DNA of 64,000 bases, from NCBI GenBank assembly GCA_913064775.1, contig CAJYAD010000004.1:62001-126000 (forward strand), given 5' to 3'. Shown one piece after another: positions 34,918 through 44,912 of the stretch. Each line of letters opens with the position of its first letter. Positions within the stretch are counted from its first letter, which is position 1. A program made the translations under genes and the position numbers. This DNA comes from an uncultured Albidovulum sp. Lineage in GTDB: Bacteria; Pseudomonadota; Alphaproteobacteria; Rhodobacterales; Rhodobacteraceae. The notes below the pieces were generated by a model. The model was given only the letters and a program-made list of their open reading frames with translations. It made no database searches and had not been told where the DNA came from.

Positions 34918-35484
34918 ATGAAGAAGACCCCCAGCATCCGGACCAGATCCGCGCTTGCCATCGGCACGCTCGTCCTTGTGACTCTTGCCGCCTGCGCCCC
35001 GGCGCCAAAGCCCGAACCGACGCCGCCCGCGCCGCCGCCGATCGTCGGCTCGACCCCCGGCCATTGCTCGGTCCCTGCCGATATCGACATTTTCCGCGAC
35101 AAGCTGCTGGCCGGCATCAACGCCGAACGGATCAAGAAGAACCTCACGCCGCTGAGCGTCTCGCCGAAGCTGGAACAGATCGCCCAGCAGCAATCCTGCG
35201 ACGATGCGGTGCAGGGGATCTATTCGCATACCGGGCTGGATGGCTCGACCTATAGCGATCGGCTGAAGCGCGTGGGCTATCCCACCAAGGGCGCGCATGA
35301 GAACACCGGCATGGGCGCCCCGGCCGAGGGCAACGATACCGTCAGCACGATCGTCGGTTTCTGGATGCTGTCGATCTATCACCGCGACAACATGCTTGAC
35401 CCGAAAGTCACCCAAGCCGGCATCGGCCGCGCCCATGGCTCGAACGGCAACGACTTCTGGGTGGTGGATTTCGGCCGCCCCTGA
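34918..35484 (+). CDS. CAP-domain lipoprotein
   Basis: 188 residues starting MKKTPSIRTR behind GAGG. A lipobox (LVTLAAC) predicts lipidation at about Cys26, followed by a Pro-rich linker and a CAP domain: LLAGINAERIKKNLTPL, EQIAQQQSCDDAVQGIYSH, GAHENTGMGAP, WMLSIYHRDNMLDPKVTQAG. The central Glu in HENTG and His residues are kept. Likely anchored in the outer membrane. Paralogous to the preceding gene. Confidence 0.9.
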   Translation: MKKTPSIRTRSALAIGTLVLVTLAACAPAPKPEPTPPAPPPIVGSTPGHCSVPADIDIFRDKLLAGINAERIKKNLTPLSVSPKLEQIAQQQSCDDAVQGIYSHTGLDGSTYSDRLKRVGYPTKGAHENTGMGAPAEGNDTVSTIVGFWMLSIYHRDNMLDPKVTQAGIGRAHGSNGNDFWVVDFGRP

Positions 35485-35565
35485 CGGCCATCGCCGGCGG
35501 CCCCCCGTCTCTGCGCGCGGGGGCCGCCGGCACACGACACCGAACCGAACGAGGCCGGGCCCGCG

Positions 35566-35985
35566 ATGTCGAACGAAGACCTTCTCGCACTGGCGCGGCG
35601 CATCTTCGCCGCGCAGCCTTTCTCGACCTATCTGGGGGCCGAATTGCTGGCTGCGGGCGCGGGCAGCGCGGAGATTGCCCTGCCGCTGCGTCCGGAGCTG
35701 ACCCAGCAGCACGGTTTCGCCCATGGCGGCGTGGTCAGCTATCTGGCCGACAACGCGCTGACCTTCGCTGGCGGACTGGCCCTGGGGGGCGACGCGCTCA
35801 CCTCCGAGTACAAGCTCAACTACCTGCGTCCGGCACAGGGCGCTTCACTTCTGGCGCGGGCAGAGGCGCTGTCGGTCGGCAAGCGGCAGGCGGTCTGCCG
35901 CTGCGTCGTGCTCGCGCGCGACGACCGGGGCGTCGAGACTCTGTGCGCGGCGGCTCAGGGCACCGTGATCCGCACCGCCCCCTGA
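35566..35985 (+). CDS. PaaI-type hotdog-fold thioesterase
   Basis: 139 residues of the PaaI family. The HGFAHGGVVSYLADNAL block (about 49-65) contains the His-Gly-Gly of the active site region; the last third has SEYKLNYLRPAQGASLLARA. It probably hydrolyses acyl-CoA thioesters; the substrate is not evident. About 100 nt upstream of the pdh operon. Confidence 0.9.
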   Translation: MSNEDLLALARRIFAAQPFSTYLGAELLAAGAGSAEIALPLRPELTQQHGFAHGGVVSYLADNALTFAGGLALGGDALTSEYKLNYLRPAQGASLLARAEALSVGKRQAVCRCVVLARDDRGVETLCAAAQGTVIRTAP

Positions 35986-36034
35986 CAGATCCGTGGCGCG
36001 GGAATTTCCACTCGCAACCCGTCCCCCTTTCCTT

Positions 36035-36060
36035 TATAAGATAGTTTAATACTGAACTAT
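36035..36060. promoter_or_regulatory. AT-rich element with inverted repeat upstream of pdhA
   Basis: TATAAG (36035-36040) directly abuts ATAGTT-N8-AACTAT (36041-36060). In this very GC-rich window it stands out. It may be a -10 region overlapped by a repressor site controlling the pdh operon about 30 nt upstream of the start codon. Confidence 0.5.
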
Positions 36061-36087
36061 CCCCGTTCCGCCGTGGAGGAGGCACTG

Positions 36088-37098
36088 ATGGCCGCCAGGA
36101 AGACCCCAGCGAAATCAAACACGTCGAAAGAAGACCTGCTGCATTTCTATCGCCAAATGCTGCTGATCCGGCGATTCGAGGAGAAGGCGGGCCAATTGTA
36201 TGGCATGGGCCTGATCGGCGGCTTCTGCCACCTCTACATCGGGCAAGAGGCCGTCGTCGTCGGGCTTGAGGCCGCGGCGGAAGAGGGCGACAAGCGGGTG
36301 ACCAGCTACCGCGACCATGGCCACATGCTGGCCTGCGGCATGGACCCCAAGGGCGTGATGGCAGAGCTGACCGGCCGCCGCGACGGCTATTCCAAGGGCA
36401 AGGGCGGCTCGATGCACATGTTCTCGAAAGAGAAGCATTTCTACGGCGGCCACGGCATCGTCGGCGCCCAGGTGCCGATCGGCGCCGGGCTGGCGCTGTC
36501 CGACAAATACAAGGGCACCGACCGCGTCACCTTCACCTATTTCGGCGATGGCGCCGCGAACCAGGGTCAGGTGGCCGAGACCTACAACATGGCCCAGCTG
36601 TGGGAGCTGCCGGTGGTCTTCGTGATCGAGAACAACCAATATGCCATGGGCACCAGCGTGAAGCGCGCGACCCGCTCACCCGATTTCTGGGAACGCGGCG
36701 CGGCCTACGGCATCAAGGGCGAGGCCGTCGACGGGATGGATGTGCTGGCGGTGAAGGAAGCGGGCGAGAAGGCCGTGGCGCACTGCCGCGCCGGCAAGGG
36801 GCCCTATATCCTTGAGGTCATGACCTATCGCTACCGCGGCCACTCGATGTCCGATCCCGCCAAGTACCGCACCCGCGAAGAGGTGCAGAAGATGCGCGAA
36901 GAACGCGACGCGATTGAGCATGTCCGCGAATTGCTGCTGCAGGGCAAGCATGCCACCGATGACGAGCTGAAGGCGATCGACAAGGAGATCAAGTCGATCG
37001 TCAACGAGGCGGCCGAGTTCTCGAAGGAGAGCCCCGAGCCGGATCCGGCCGAGCTCTGGACTGACATCTACGCCGAAGAAGCGCCGCAGGAAGCCTGA
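36088..37098 (+). CDS. pdhA: Pyruvate dehydrogenase E1 component, alpha subunit
   Basis: 336 residues from ATG at 36088 with GGAGGAGG upstream; a GTG 15 nt earlier lies inside that site. TPP-binding [20 protein letters not shown] (about 164-183), E1alpha loops [16 protein letters not shown] and [21 protein letters not shown]. It decarboxylates pyruvate with E1beta. First gene of pdhABC. Confidence 0.96.
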   Translation: MAARKTPAKSNTSKEDLLHFYRQMLLIRRFEEKAGQLYGMGLIGGFCHLYIGQEAVVVGLEAAAEEGDKRVTSYRDHGHMLACGMDPKGVMAELTGRRDGYSKGKGGSMHMFSKEKHFYGGHGIVGAQVPIGAGLALSDKYKGTDRVTFTYFGDGAANQGQVAETYNMAQLWELPVVFVIENNQYAMGTSVKRATRSPDFWERGAAYGIKGEAVDGMDVLAVKEAGEKAVAHCRAGKGPYILEVMTYRYRGHSMSDPAKYRTREEVQKMREERDAIEHVRELLLQGKHATDDELKAIDKEIKSIVNEAAEFSKESPEPDPAELWTDIYAEEAPQEA

Positions 37099-37111
37099 GG
37101 GGGGAACGGAT

Positions 37112-38503
37112 ATGGCAACGGAAATTCTCATGCCGGCACTCAGCCCCACGATGGAAGAGGGCACGCTGGCGAAATGGTTGAAGAAGGAAGGCGACGCGGT
37201 CAGCGCCGGCGACATCATCGCCGAGATCGAGACCGACAAGGCGACGATGGAATTCGAGGCCGTCGATGAAGGCGTGCTGGGAAAGATCCTGATCGCCGAG
37301 GGCACCGAGGGCGTGAAGGTCAACACCCCGATCGCCGTGCTGGTCGAAGAGGGCGAAGACGTGGACGCCGCCGTGGCCGAAGCTGAAGCCGGATCGGACG
37401 CCGCGTCGGGCTCAAAGGCCCCGGCCCCGGCGGAAAGCGCGGCGAAAGCCCCCGCGAAACCCGCCTCTGCCCCCGCCGCGCCGCGCTCGAACGCCAGCCC
37501 CGACTGGGCCGAGGGCACCGAGATGAAGGAGATGACCGTCCGCGAGGCGCTGCGCGAGGCCATGGCCGAAGAGATGCGCCGCGACGAGAACGTCTTCCTG
37601 ATGGGCGAGGAGGTGGCCGAATATGAGGGCGCCTACAAGATCAGCCAGGGCCTTCTGGACGAATTCGGCGCCAAGCGGGTGATCGACACCCCGATCACCG
37701 AGCACGGCTTCACCGGCGTCGCCGTCGGCGCGGCCTTCGGCGGGTTGCGCCCGATCGTCGAGTTCATGACCTTCAACTTCGCCATGCAGGCGATCGACCA
37801 GATCATCAACTCGGCGGCCAAGACGCTTTACATGTCGGGCGGCCAGATGGGCGCGCCGATGGTGTTTCGCGGCCCGAACGGCGCCGCGGCGCGCGTCGGC
37901 GCCCAGCACAGCCATGACTTTTCCGCCTGGTACGCGATGATCCCCGGCCTCAAGGTCGCAATCCCCTATTCGGCCTCGGACGCGAAGGGTCTGCTGAAGA
38001 CCGCGATCCGCGATCCAAACCCGGTGATCTTCCTGGAAAACGAGATCCTCTACGGCCGCAGCTTCGAGGTTCCCAAGCTCGACGATTTCACCGTCCCCTT
38101 CGGCAAGGCCCGGATCTGGCGCGAGGGCAAGGATGTCACCATCGTCAGCTTCGGCATCGGCATGCAATATGCGCTTGAGGCCGCCGACAGGCTGACCGAG
38201 GACGGGATCGAGGCCGAGGTGATCGACCTGCGCACCCTGCGCCCGATCGACTATGACACGGTGCTGGCCTCGGTGATGAAGACCAACCGCTGCGTCACCG
38301 TGGAAGAGGGCTTCCCCGTCGGCGCCATCGGCAACCATCTGGGGGCGACGATCATGCAGCGCGCCTTTGACTATCTCGACGCGCCGGTGATCAACTGCAC
38401 GGGCAAGGATGTGCCGATGCCCTATGCGGCGAACCTGGAAAAACTGGCGCTGGTGACCACCGACGACGTCGTCGCGGCGGTCCACCAGGTCACCTATCGT
38501 TAA
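37112..38503 (+). CDS. pdhB: Pyruvate dehydrogenase E1 component, beta subunit with N-terminal lipoyl domain
   Basis: 463 residues, longer than plain E1beta (about 330). The first 80 residues are a lipoyl domain with the lipoyl Lys in [17 protein letters not shown], then an Ala/Pro linker (about 85-135) and the E1beta transketolase domain ([46 protein letters not shown]). Such lipoylated E1beta proteins are typical of alphaproteobacteria. 13 nt after pdhA. Confidence 0.96.
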   Translation: MATEILMPALSPTMEEGTLAKWLKKEGDAVSAGDIIAEIETDKATMEFEAVDEGVLGKILIAEGTEGVKVNTPIAVLVEEGEDVDAAVAEAEAGSDAASGSKAPAPAESAAKAPAKPASAPAAPRSNASPDWAEGTEMKEMTVREALREAMAEEMRRDENVFLMGEEVAEYEGAYKISQGLLDEFGAKRVIDTPITEHGFTGVAVGAAFGGLRPIVEFMTFNFAMQAIDQIINSAAKTLYMSGGQMGAPMVFRGPNGAAARVGAQHSHDFSAWYAMIPGLKVAIPYSASDAKGLLKTAIRDPNPVIFLENEILYGRSFEVPKLDDFTVPFGKARIWREGKDVTIVSFGIGMQYALEAADRLTEDGIEAEVIDLRTLRPIDYDTVLASVMKTNRCVTVEEGFPVGAIGNHLGATIMQRAFDYLDAPVINCTGKDVPMPYAANLEKLALVTTDDVVAAVHQVTYR

Positions 38504-38515
38504 GGAGGGCGCGAC

Positions 38516-39829
38516 ATGGCTACCGAAATTCTGATGCCGGCCCTTTCCCCCACGATGGAAGAGGGCACGCTGGCCAAATGGCTGGTGAAGGAGGGCGACA
38601 CGGTATCGTCCGGCGACATCCTGGCCGAGATCGAGACCGACAAGGCGACGATGGAATTCGAGGCGGTGGACGAGGGCACCATCGGCCGCATCCTGATCGC
38701 CGAGGGCACCGAGGGCGTGGCGGTCAACACCCCGATCGCCGTGCTGCTGGAAGAGGGCGAGGATGCCTCGGCCATCGACAGCGCCTCCAACCCCTCCGAG
38801 CCCGCGAAAGCGGCGGAGAAGGCCCCCGAGGCGGCCCCCGATACCCCCGCCAAGGAGGCCCCGAAAGACACCGCCGCCGCCAAGGCCCCGTCCGCGCCCA
38901 GCGCCGACGGCAAGCGCCTGTTCGCCTCGCCGCTGGCGCGCCGGATCGCCGCTGACAAGGGTCTCGATCTGTCGCAGCTGACCGGTTCCGGCCCGCATGG
39001 CCGCATCGTCAAGGCCGATGTCGAAGCCGCCAAACCCGCCGCGAAGGCGCCCGAGGCGGCCGGCGCCAAGGCCCCTGCTCCGGCGGCGGCGCCTGCCGGT
39101 CCCTCGACCGACGCGGTGCTGAAGATGTATGCGGATCGTGAGTTCGAAGAGGTCAAGCTCGACGGCATGCGCCGCACCATCGCCGCGCGCCTGACCGAGG
39201 CCAAGCAGACCATCCCGCATTTCTACCTGCGCCGGGACATCAAGCTGGACGCGCTTCTGGCGCTGCGCACCGAGCTGAACCACCAGCTGACCGGCCGCGG
39301 CGTGAAACTGTCGGTCAACGACTTCATCATCAAGGCCTGCGCGCTGGCCCTGCAAGAGGTGCCGGATGCCAATGCCGTCTGGGCCGGCGACCGGATCCTG
39401 AAGCTGAAGCCCTCGGACGTGGCGGTCGCGGTGGCGATTGACGGTGGCCTCTTCACCCCGGTGCTGCGCGACGCGCATCAAAAGTCGCTCTCGGCGCTGT
39501 CGGCCGAGATGAAGGACCTCGCGGGACGCGCCAAGGACCGTAAGCTGGCGCCCCAGGAATACCAGGGCGGCAGCTTCGCGATCTCGAACCTCGGCATGTT
39601 CGGCATCGACAATTTCGACGCCGTCATCAACCCGCCGCATGGCTCGATCCTGGCGGTCGGCGCGGGGGTGAAGAAGCCCGTCGTCTCCGATACGGGCGAG
39701 ATCGAGGTCGCCACGGTGATGTCGGTGACGCTGTCGGTTGATCACCGGGCGATCGACGGCGCGCTGGGGGCGCTGTTCCTGAAAGCGATCGTCGAGGCGC
39801 TGGAAAACCCGATGCTGATGCTCGCCTGA
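38516..39829 (+). CDS. pdhC: Pyruvate dehydrogenase E2, dihydrolipoamide acetyltransferase
   Basis: 437 residues: lipoyl domain ([19 protein letters not shown]), subunit-binding domain ([18 protein letters not shown] ... [12 protein letters not shown], about 140-180) and catalytic domain ending with [12 protein letters not shown], which holds the active-site His (DHRxxDG). The lipoyl domain is very similar to that of pdhB. AAGGAGGG ribosome site. The E3 gene is not in the window. Confidence 0.96.
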   Translation: MATEILMPALSPTMEEGTLAKWLVKEGDTVSSGDILAEIETDKATMEFEAVDEGTIGRILIAEGTEGVAVNTPIAVLLEEGEDASAIDSASNPSEPAKAAEKAPEAAPDTPAKEAPKDTAAAKAPSAPSADGKRLFASPLARRIAADKGLDLSQLTGSGPHGRIVKADVEAAKPAAKAPEAAGAKAPAPAAAPAGPSTDAVLKMYADREFEEVKLDGMRRTIAARLTEAKQTIPHFYLRRDIKLDALLALRTELNHQLTGRGVKLSVNDFIIKACALALQEVPDANAVWAGDRILKLKPSDVAVAVAIDGGLFTPVLRDAHQKSLSALSAEMKDLAGRAKDRKLAPQEYQGGSFAISNLGMFGIDNFDAVINPPHGSILAVGAGVKKPVVSDTGEIEVATVMSVTLSVDHRAIDGALGALFLKAIVEALENPMLMLA

Positions 39830-39855
39830 CTCCCCCGGCGGGGCCAACAAATCAG

Positions 39856-39886
39856 AACGCCCGGACCGCAAGGCCCGGGCGTTTTT
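39856..39886 (+). terminator. Intrinsic terminator of the pdhABC operon
   Basis: A 9-bp perfect stem (AACGCCCGG/CCGGGCGTT) is followed by a TTTTT run, 27 nt after pdhC. Confidence 0.9.
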
Positions 39887-39932
39887 CGTTCTCAGCGCCG
39901 GTTGCGCCCGGGTTTCGACCGGGACCGCCGCC

Positions 39933-40757
39933 TCAGCCCTTGAAGCAATCGCAATCCTTGTCCAGCGTCTGGTCCATCCGGACCGAGGGCTGATCGCAGC
40001 CCGCGTCGCCCACCACCCGCGCCGGCACCCCGGCCACGGTCTTGCAGCAAGGCACGTCCTGCAGCACCACCGACCCGGCGGCAATGCGGCTGCGGTCGCC
40101 CACCTGAATATTGCCCAGCACCTTGGCGCCCGCGCCGATCAACACCCCGTCGCCGATCTTCGGATGGCGGTCGCCGTCTTCCTTGCCGGTTCCCCCCAGC
40201 GTCACCGAATGCAGAAGCGAGACGTTGTCGCCCACCACCGCCGTCTCGCCGATGACGATGGCATGGCCGTGGTCGACCATCAGCCCCTTGCCGATCTTCG
40301 CCGCCGGATGGATGTCGATCGAGAATACCTCTGACACCCGCATCTGGATGAACAGCGCCATGTCGCGCCGTCCCTCGCGCCACAGCCAATGCGCCACGCG
40401 GTAGGCCTGCACCGCCTGAAACCCCTTGAAATAAAGGATCGGCTGCAAATAGCGGTGGCAGGCCGGATCGCGCTCAAAGATCGCGACCAGATCGGCGCGG
40501 GCGTTCTCGCCCAGGGTGCGGTCGCTGCGGTAGGCCTCGTCGGCGATCTCGCGCAGGATCTGCTCGCTCAGCTCGTTCGAGGCCAGCTTCAGTGCGAAGC
40601 GATAGCCCAGCGCGCTTTCCAGCGTCGCATGGTGCAGCAGGTTGTAATGCAGCATCCCGCCCAGAAGCGGCTCGTCTTCCAGCGCGGTCTGCGCCTCGTC
40701 CAGCACGCGACTCCAGACGGGGTCGAGGGCGGCGATCTGCGGTCTCAGGCGGGCCAT
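39933..40757 (-). CDS. cysE: Serine O-acetyltransferase
   Basis: 274 residues from MARLRPQIAALDP with CGGAGA upstream. N-terminal helical domain (EPLLGGMLHYNLLHHATLES) and left-handed beta-helix with hexapeptide repeats (IGKGLMVDHGHAIVIGETAVV, IGDGVLIGAGAKVLGNI). The catalytic His in the DHGHAIVIGE block is present. It makes O-acetylserine for cysteine synthesis. The C-terminus is extended and Cys-rich (DKDCDCFKG). Confidence 0.95.
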   Translation of the reverse strand: MARLRPQIAALDPVWSRVLDEAQTALEDEPLLGGMLHYNLLHHATLESALGYRFALKLASNELSEQILREIADEAYRSDRTLGENARADLVAIFERDPACHRYLQPILYFKGFQAVQAYRVAHWLWREGRRDMALFIQMRVSEVFSIDIHPAAKIGKGLMVDHGHAIVIGETAVVGDNVSLLHSVTLGGTGKEDGDRHPKIGDGVLIGAGAKVLGNIQVGDRSRIAAGSVVLQDVPCCKTVAGVPARVVGDAGCDQPSVRMDQTLDKDCDCFKG

Positions 40758-40857
40758 GGCTGTCTCCGGGTTCTGGCTCGAATTCTTAGCATTTTTACCA
40801 GATAGCGCGCAAAACGCACGCTCAAAGAGCCGCGAGGTGTTTTTCGTGCGCCCCGTT

Positions 40858-40975
40858 CCGGCGCCGGGGGTTTCACACCCCCGTCGCCATCGTCGCTCGG
40901 ACCGATGGCGTTCGGGTGGCGACCCCCGCGGCATATTTGACCCAGAAAGAAAGAATGCAGGCCGGTTCTCTTCCC
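40858..40975. repeat. Interspersed C-rich repeat with inserted segment
   Basis: GCGCCGGGGGTTTCACACCC opens the copy. A GTCGCCATCG...CGATGGC segment is inserted before the GACCCCCGCGGCATATTTGA part and AGAAAGAAAG. The inserted stretch resembles a piece near 50140-50180 (GGTGCTCGGACCCGTGGC). Lies between cysE and the GTA remnant. Confidence 0.65.
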
Positions 40976-40977
40976 TT

Positions 40978-41283
40978 TCATTGCTCCCCAAATACGCAGG
41001 CGGACTTCGCCCGTATCCGTAACGCCACGATCACCCGCCCCAAAGCATCCAGCCACTCCGGATCGCTCAGGAACGGCTCTGCCGCCGGCCGCCGCGCCAG
41101 CGCCGCCGCCATCAGGCTGCCGTTGCCAAAGCGCGGATGCGCCCGCCCGGTGTGCCCGCGCCAGCGGTCGGCCAGGTCCGCCTCGGCGATCAGGCTGGCA
41201 ATCACGGCATCGCGCGCCGCTGGCGGCTGGGCGCGCAGCACCCGTGCCGCCGCCAGCACATCGCCGATCATCACCGGCCGCAT
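40978..41283 (-). CDS. Small conserved protein downstream of the GTA tail gene
   Basis: About 101 residues: RPVMIGDVLAAARVLRAQPP, AEADLADRWRGHTGRAHPRFGNGSLMAAALARRPA. To my knowledge a protein of this kind commonly follows gp15 of Rhodobacterales gene transfer agents; no enzymatic motif is visible. The start overlaps the gp15 stop (TGATG). The last dozen residues run into the edge of the C-rich repeat, so the original C-terminus may have been altered. Confidence 0.65.
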   Translation of the reverse strand: MRPVMIGDVLAAARVLRAQPPAARDAVIASLIAEADLADRWRGHTGRAHPRFGNGSLMAAALARRPAAEPFLSDPEWLDALGRVIVALRIRAKSACVFGEQ

Positions 41284-44200
41284 CACGTCACCACGGTGAC
41301 CTCGGCGAAGGGTCCCGGCCCGAAACTGTCCGACACCTGCGCCACTGCCAGCGTGAAGGGCGCAGCCACCCCGTCCGCCGCCTGGGTCGCGGCCGCATAG
41401 CTCCAGCCGGGCGTCGCCACGCTTTCCTCGCGCAGGATCGCGCCGGCGGCGATCACCCGCACCAGATAGGCCTCTCGCGCCTCGCCCAGCGGCACCTCGA
41501 CGCCGTTCCAGCTGTCGCCGTCGATCCGGGTGCGGCGGATCCAGCGCAGATCCACCGCCCCGTCCGCCGCCCGCGCCACGCCCAGATGGCAGGGCACATA
41601 GGGCCGCAGCCCGATGCCCTGAAACGCCGCCACCTCATGCACATAGCTCGGGTCGTCATAGGGCCGCGCCGCCGCCCCGATCCGGTAGTGCCGCGCCAGC
41701 CCGCGCGCCGACAGCGCCAGATCCGGCTGCACCGCCGCGCCATCGAGCAGCACGAAGCGGCTGCCGATCGGCCAGACATCGGGCATCAGCGCGTCACTCC
41801 CCGCCTGCCCCCTGAGGCGCAGCGCCAGATCATAGGTGTCGGGGGCCACCAGAGTGGCCTCGGTGAATTGAAACACCTCCCAATTGTCCGACGACCCATC
41901 CCCGATCGACGCCACATTCGCGCCGTTCAGCACGTCCAGCATCGCCGCCGAGGCCAGATCCCCGCCGTAGACCTTCACCCTCAGCGCCGCGCCCCGATCC
42001 CAGAGACCGGCCGAGGCGCGTTCGAGGATCGACAGCGTCTCGCCGATCACCGAAGGCGCCGGGATCAGCTTGTTCAGCTGATAGCCCGCATCCTGGGCCG
42101 AGGTATAGCAGGCCACCGTCCCCGGCCAGGGCGTCGCCGTCACCGCAAGATGGGGCTCGTAGGGAACCTCCTTGCCGGTCAGCAGCGGCAGATCCAGAAA
42201 TTGCGCGAAGACCGGCACCGGCGGGGTGAAGGGGCGCGGCACCACGCGCTCTTCCACCGCGTCCGAGGCGATGTAGATCCCCGGCTCTACCCGCACCGCC
42301 TGTACCAGCCGCGCGCCCGCCTCCTCGACCCGGTCGATGCGGAAATCGGCACCCCGCAAGGTCACCACATCGCCGGCGCCAAGGCCCAGATCCGACGGTG
42401 GCAGCGCAAACTTCACGCTGTCGCGCGCCACCCGAGCCTCGGCCAGCCAACGCTCGGTCACCTGCCGCACCTCGGCCCCGGTCAGCACCAAAGGCGCCTC
42501 GCTTTGCGATACCGGAAGTTGCGAGGATTGCGGAAACACCGCCTCGGCCACGCGGGTCTCAAAATCGCCGCCCGCGCCGACATAGGTCAGCCGCACCCGG
42601 CCCGCGACCTCGGCCGCCGCGGCGCGCTGGGTCTCGACGGCGCTGTCCATCCCCTGCGTCAGCGCCAGCCGCCCCTCATCCAGCGTCTGGGCGCGCAGCC
42701 CGTCGCGCAGCCGGAACTGCAGCGCGCCGCCACGTTCGGTCTCGTCGAACCCATAGACCAGCGACAGCGGTTGCAACGCCTCACGCGCGCTGCCGGTCTG
42801 ATCGACGACATAGCCGCGCAACAGCCCGTGCAGCCGCGCCACATCGCTTTGCGCGACCCCCGCCGCCGTGCAGATCGCCTGCACCACAGCGCCCAGCGGT
42901 TGCGCCGTCGCCCGCCCCGTCAGCCAGTGGCCGCGGGCGTAATTGTCGCCGTCCGACCACAGGTCGATCTGGTTGGGAAAGGCGGGAAAGGGCCGCGCGT
43001 CCCAGGCCCAGACATGGGCATAGCGCGTCTCGACCATCGGCCCCGCGTAGAGATCCGAGGCCGGGTTATGCGCCGCCTGCCCCCAATAGCCCGCCATCGC
43101 GCGCAGATATTGCTGCGGGATCAGATCGTCCCGGGTCCCGCGAGAGGCCCGGGGCAGACCCGATTCCGACGACCGGACATCAAGGAACTTGTTGGGCTGA
43201 TTGGTGCCCTTGTCGATCGCCGCGCAGCCGATCTCGGTGAACCGGATCGGTTTCGAGCGCGGCAGCCAGGGCGTCGGCTCTGTCGACCGCACCCCGCCCG
43301 TGCGCGGAAAATGCCCGTTCTCCCACCAGCCGCGAATATCCTTGGTGCGGTAAACCCAGGGCTCGCCATAGGCGCCATCGGTGATCGGCGTGCGGATCTG
43401 CAATTCCGCGGCCGCGGGGCTTTCATAATACCAGTCGAAATATTCGCCGCCGCCGATATTGGCCATCAGGTAGTCGAGGTTGTAGATTGACCCCCATTCC
43501 GCATCCGCATGATCCGCCCCGTCGCGCCAGTCCGAGACCGGCAGGTAATTGTCGATGCCGATGAAATCGATGTTGTCGTCAGCCCAGAGCGTATCCAGAG
43601 GGAAGATCAGATCGCCCTCGGGGGTGACATGGCTGCCGTATTCCGACCAGTCGGCCGCATAGGTCAGCTTCACCTCGACGCCCAGAATGGCGCGCACATC
43701 GGCGGCCAAGGTCCGCATCGCCTCGGCGAAGGGAAAGCTTCCCGCAGCCCCCCGCACCTGCGACAGCCCGCGCATCTCGGACCCCAGGCAGAAGGCCTCT
43801 ACCCCGCCGGCCAGTTTCGCCAGCCACGCGCAAGACAGGATGAAACGCCGATAGCCCCAATCCTCGGCCGGCCCCGCATAGGCCAGCTGATCGCCGGCGA
43901 TCGAGAAATCCGCGGGCGCGGCAGCACCGAAGAAAGCCGCCACCGCGGCCTCGGCGGCGGCGCTCGCGTCGCTCGATCCCGCCTGCCCCGGCGCCAGATC
44001 CAGCGTGATCCGCCCGCGCCAGGGCAGCGCCGGCTGCTCGGCCCCGCCATAAGGGTCGGCCAGGCCGTTGCCGGCCAGTTGCTCCATCAGCACGAAGGGG
44101 TAGAACATCACCTCGCGCCCGGCGGCCCGGATCGCCCGGATCGCCTCGACGACCGAGCCATCGGCGGGCGTGCCGCCATAGACGGGTTTGCCATCCAGCT

Positions 44201-44426
44201 GCGCCACCGCCTGCGCCCCGCCCCGCGTGATGCCGCCCGCGCGCCAGGCCATGCCCTGACCGTCAATCGCCGTCTGCTCGACCTTGGGGCGCAGGCGGCA
44301 CTGGTCACAGCGCAGATCGTCGCCGAACCAGCTGACCACCAGCGACACCGACCCGCATTCGGGCAATTCGGTCTCCAGCTGATCCAGCGAGACCGAGAAA
44401 TCCGTCCGCCCCCCCGGCACATGCAC
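41283..44426 (-). pseudogene. GTA gp15-like tail fibre/baseplate protein, 5'-truncated
   Basis: An open frame of 1047 codons encoding the C-terminal four-fifths of the RcGTA gp15-type protein, including the GTA TIM-barrel-like region (GSEMRGLSQVRG, LTYAADWSEYG, NIDFIGIDNYLPVSDW, GWWENGHFP, RFTEIGCAAIDKGTNQPNKF) and the following tail modules. Family members are about 1300 residues, so a N-terminal part of roughly 250 residues is missing. Upstream, the sequence changes abruptly to gp6 at about 44430 in a different frame. No ribosome site precedes the first ATG. Remarkably, no stop or frameshift interrupts the remaining 3.1 kb. Confidence 0.82.
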
Positions 44427-44430
44427 ATTG

Positions 44431-44769
44431 GCCGTCCTTCACCAGCCGATAGCCTGCCGGATCCGCCGTGGTCTCGGTCCCGGCCGCATCAATCAGCACC
44501 AGCGACGCGATCGCGCTGCCCGGTGCCAGCGGCAGGGCCTGTTCGGCCGGATCCCGCCAATAGCTGACGCCCCATAAAAAGCCGCGCGAAATCAGCGCCT
44601 TGCCGATCCGCCCCTCGATCGCAGCGAGGGCCGCGCGCAGATAGCTCTCGGCCAGCCCGTCCTGCGCCGCATCGTCCGCAAAGCCGGTGCCCAGGCGCAA
44701 ATGGTCCTTGAACTCGGCCACCGGCAGCACTGCCGCCGGCACCGGGCTCTGTTCGATCAGCGTCATCAT
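44431..44769 (-). pseudogene. GTA gp6-like head-tail connector, 3'-truncated
   Basis: Codes for about 113 residues of a phage-type connector (phiE125 gp8-like): MMTLIEQSPVPAAVLPVAEF, HLRLGTGFADDAAQDGLAES and AAIEGRIGKALISRGFLWGV. The sequence then enters gp15 out of frame after GYRLVKDG. About half the gene and all of gp7-gp14 are gone. Located directly downstream of the capsid remnant, as in intact clusters. Confidence 0.75.
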
Positions 44770-44912
44770 TCGCAAATCCCCTGCTAACCTCCGCAATCGC
44801 GGGCGCGCGCCCCCGCCCCGCCCAGGCGGAGGGAGACAACATCACGGTGCGGGCGCCCCATAGGGGCCGGCACGCGCCCGGCACCCGGCGCGAACGCCGG
44901 GCCTTGGCCCCC

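Noticed and set aside
37412-40084. Minus-strand frame of about 890 codons antisense to pdhB and pdhC.
   Set aside because: Antisense of two unambiguous enzyme genes; low-complexity translation.
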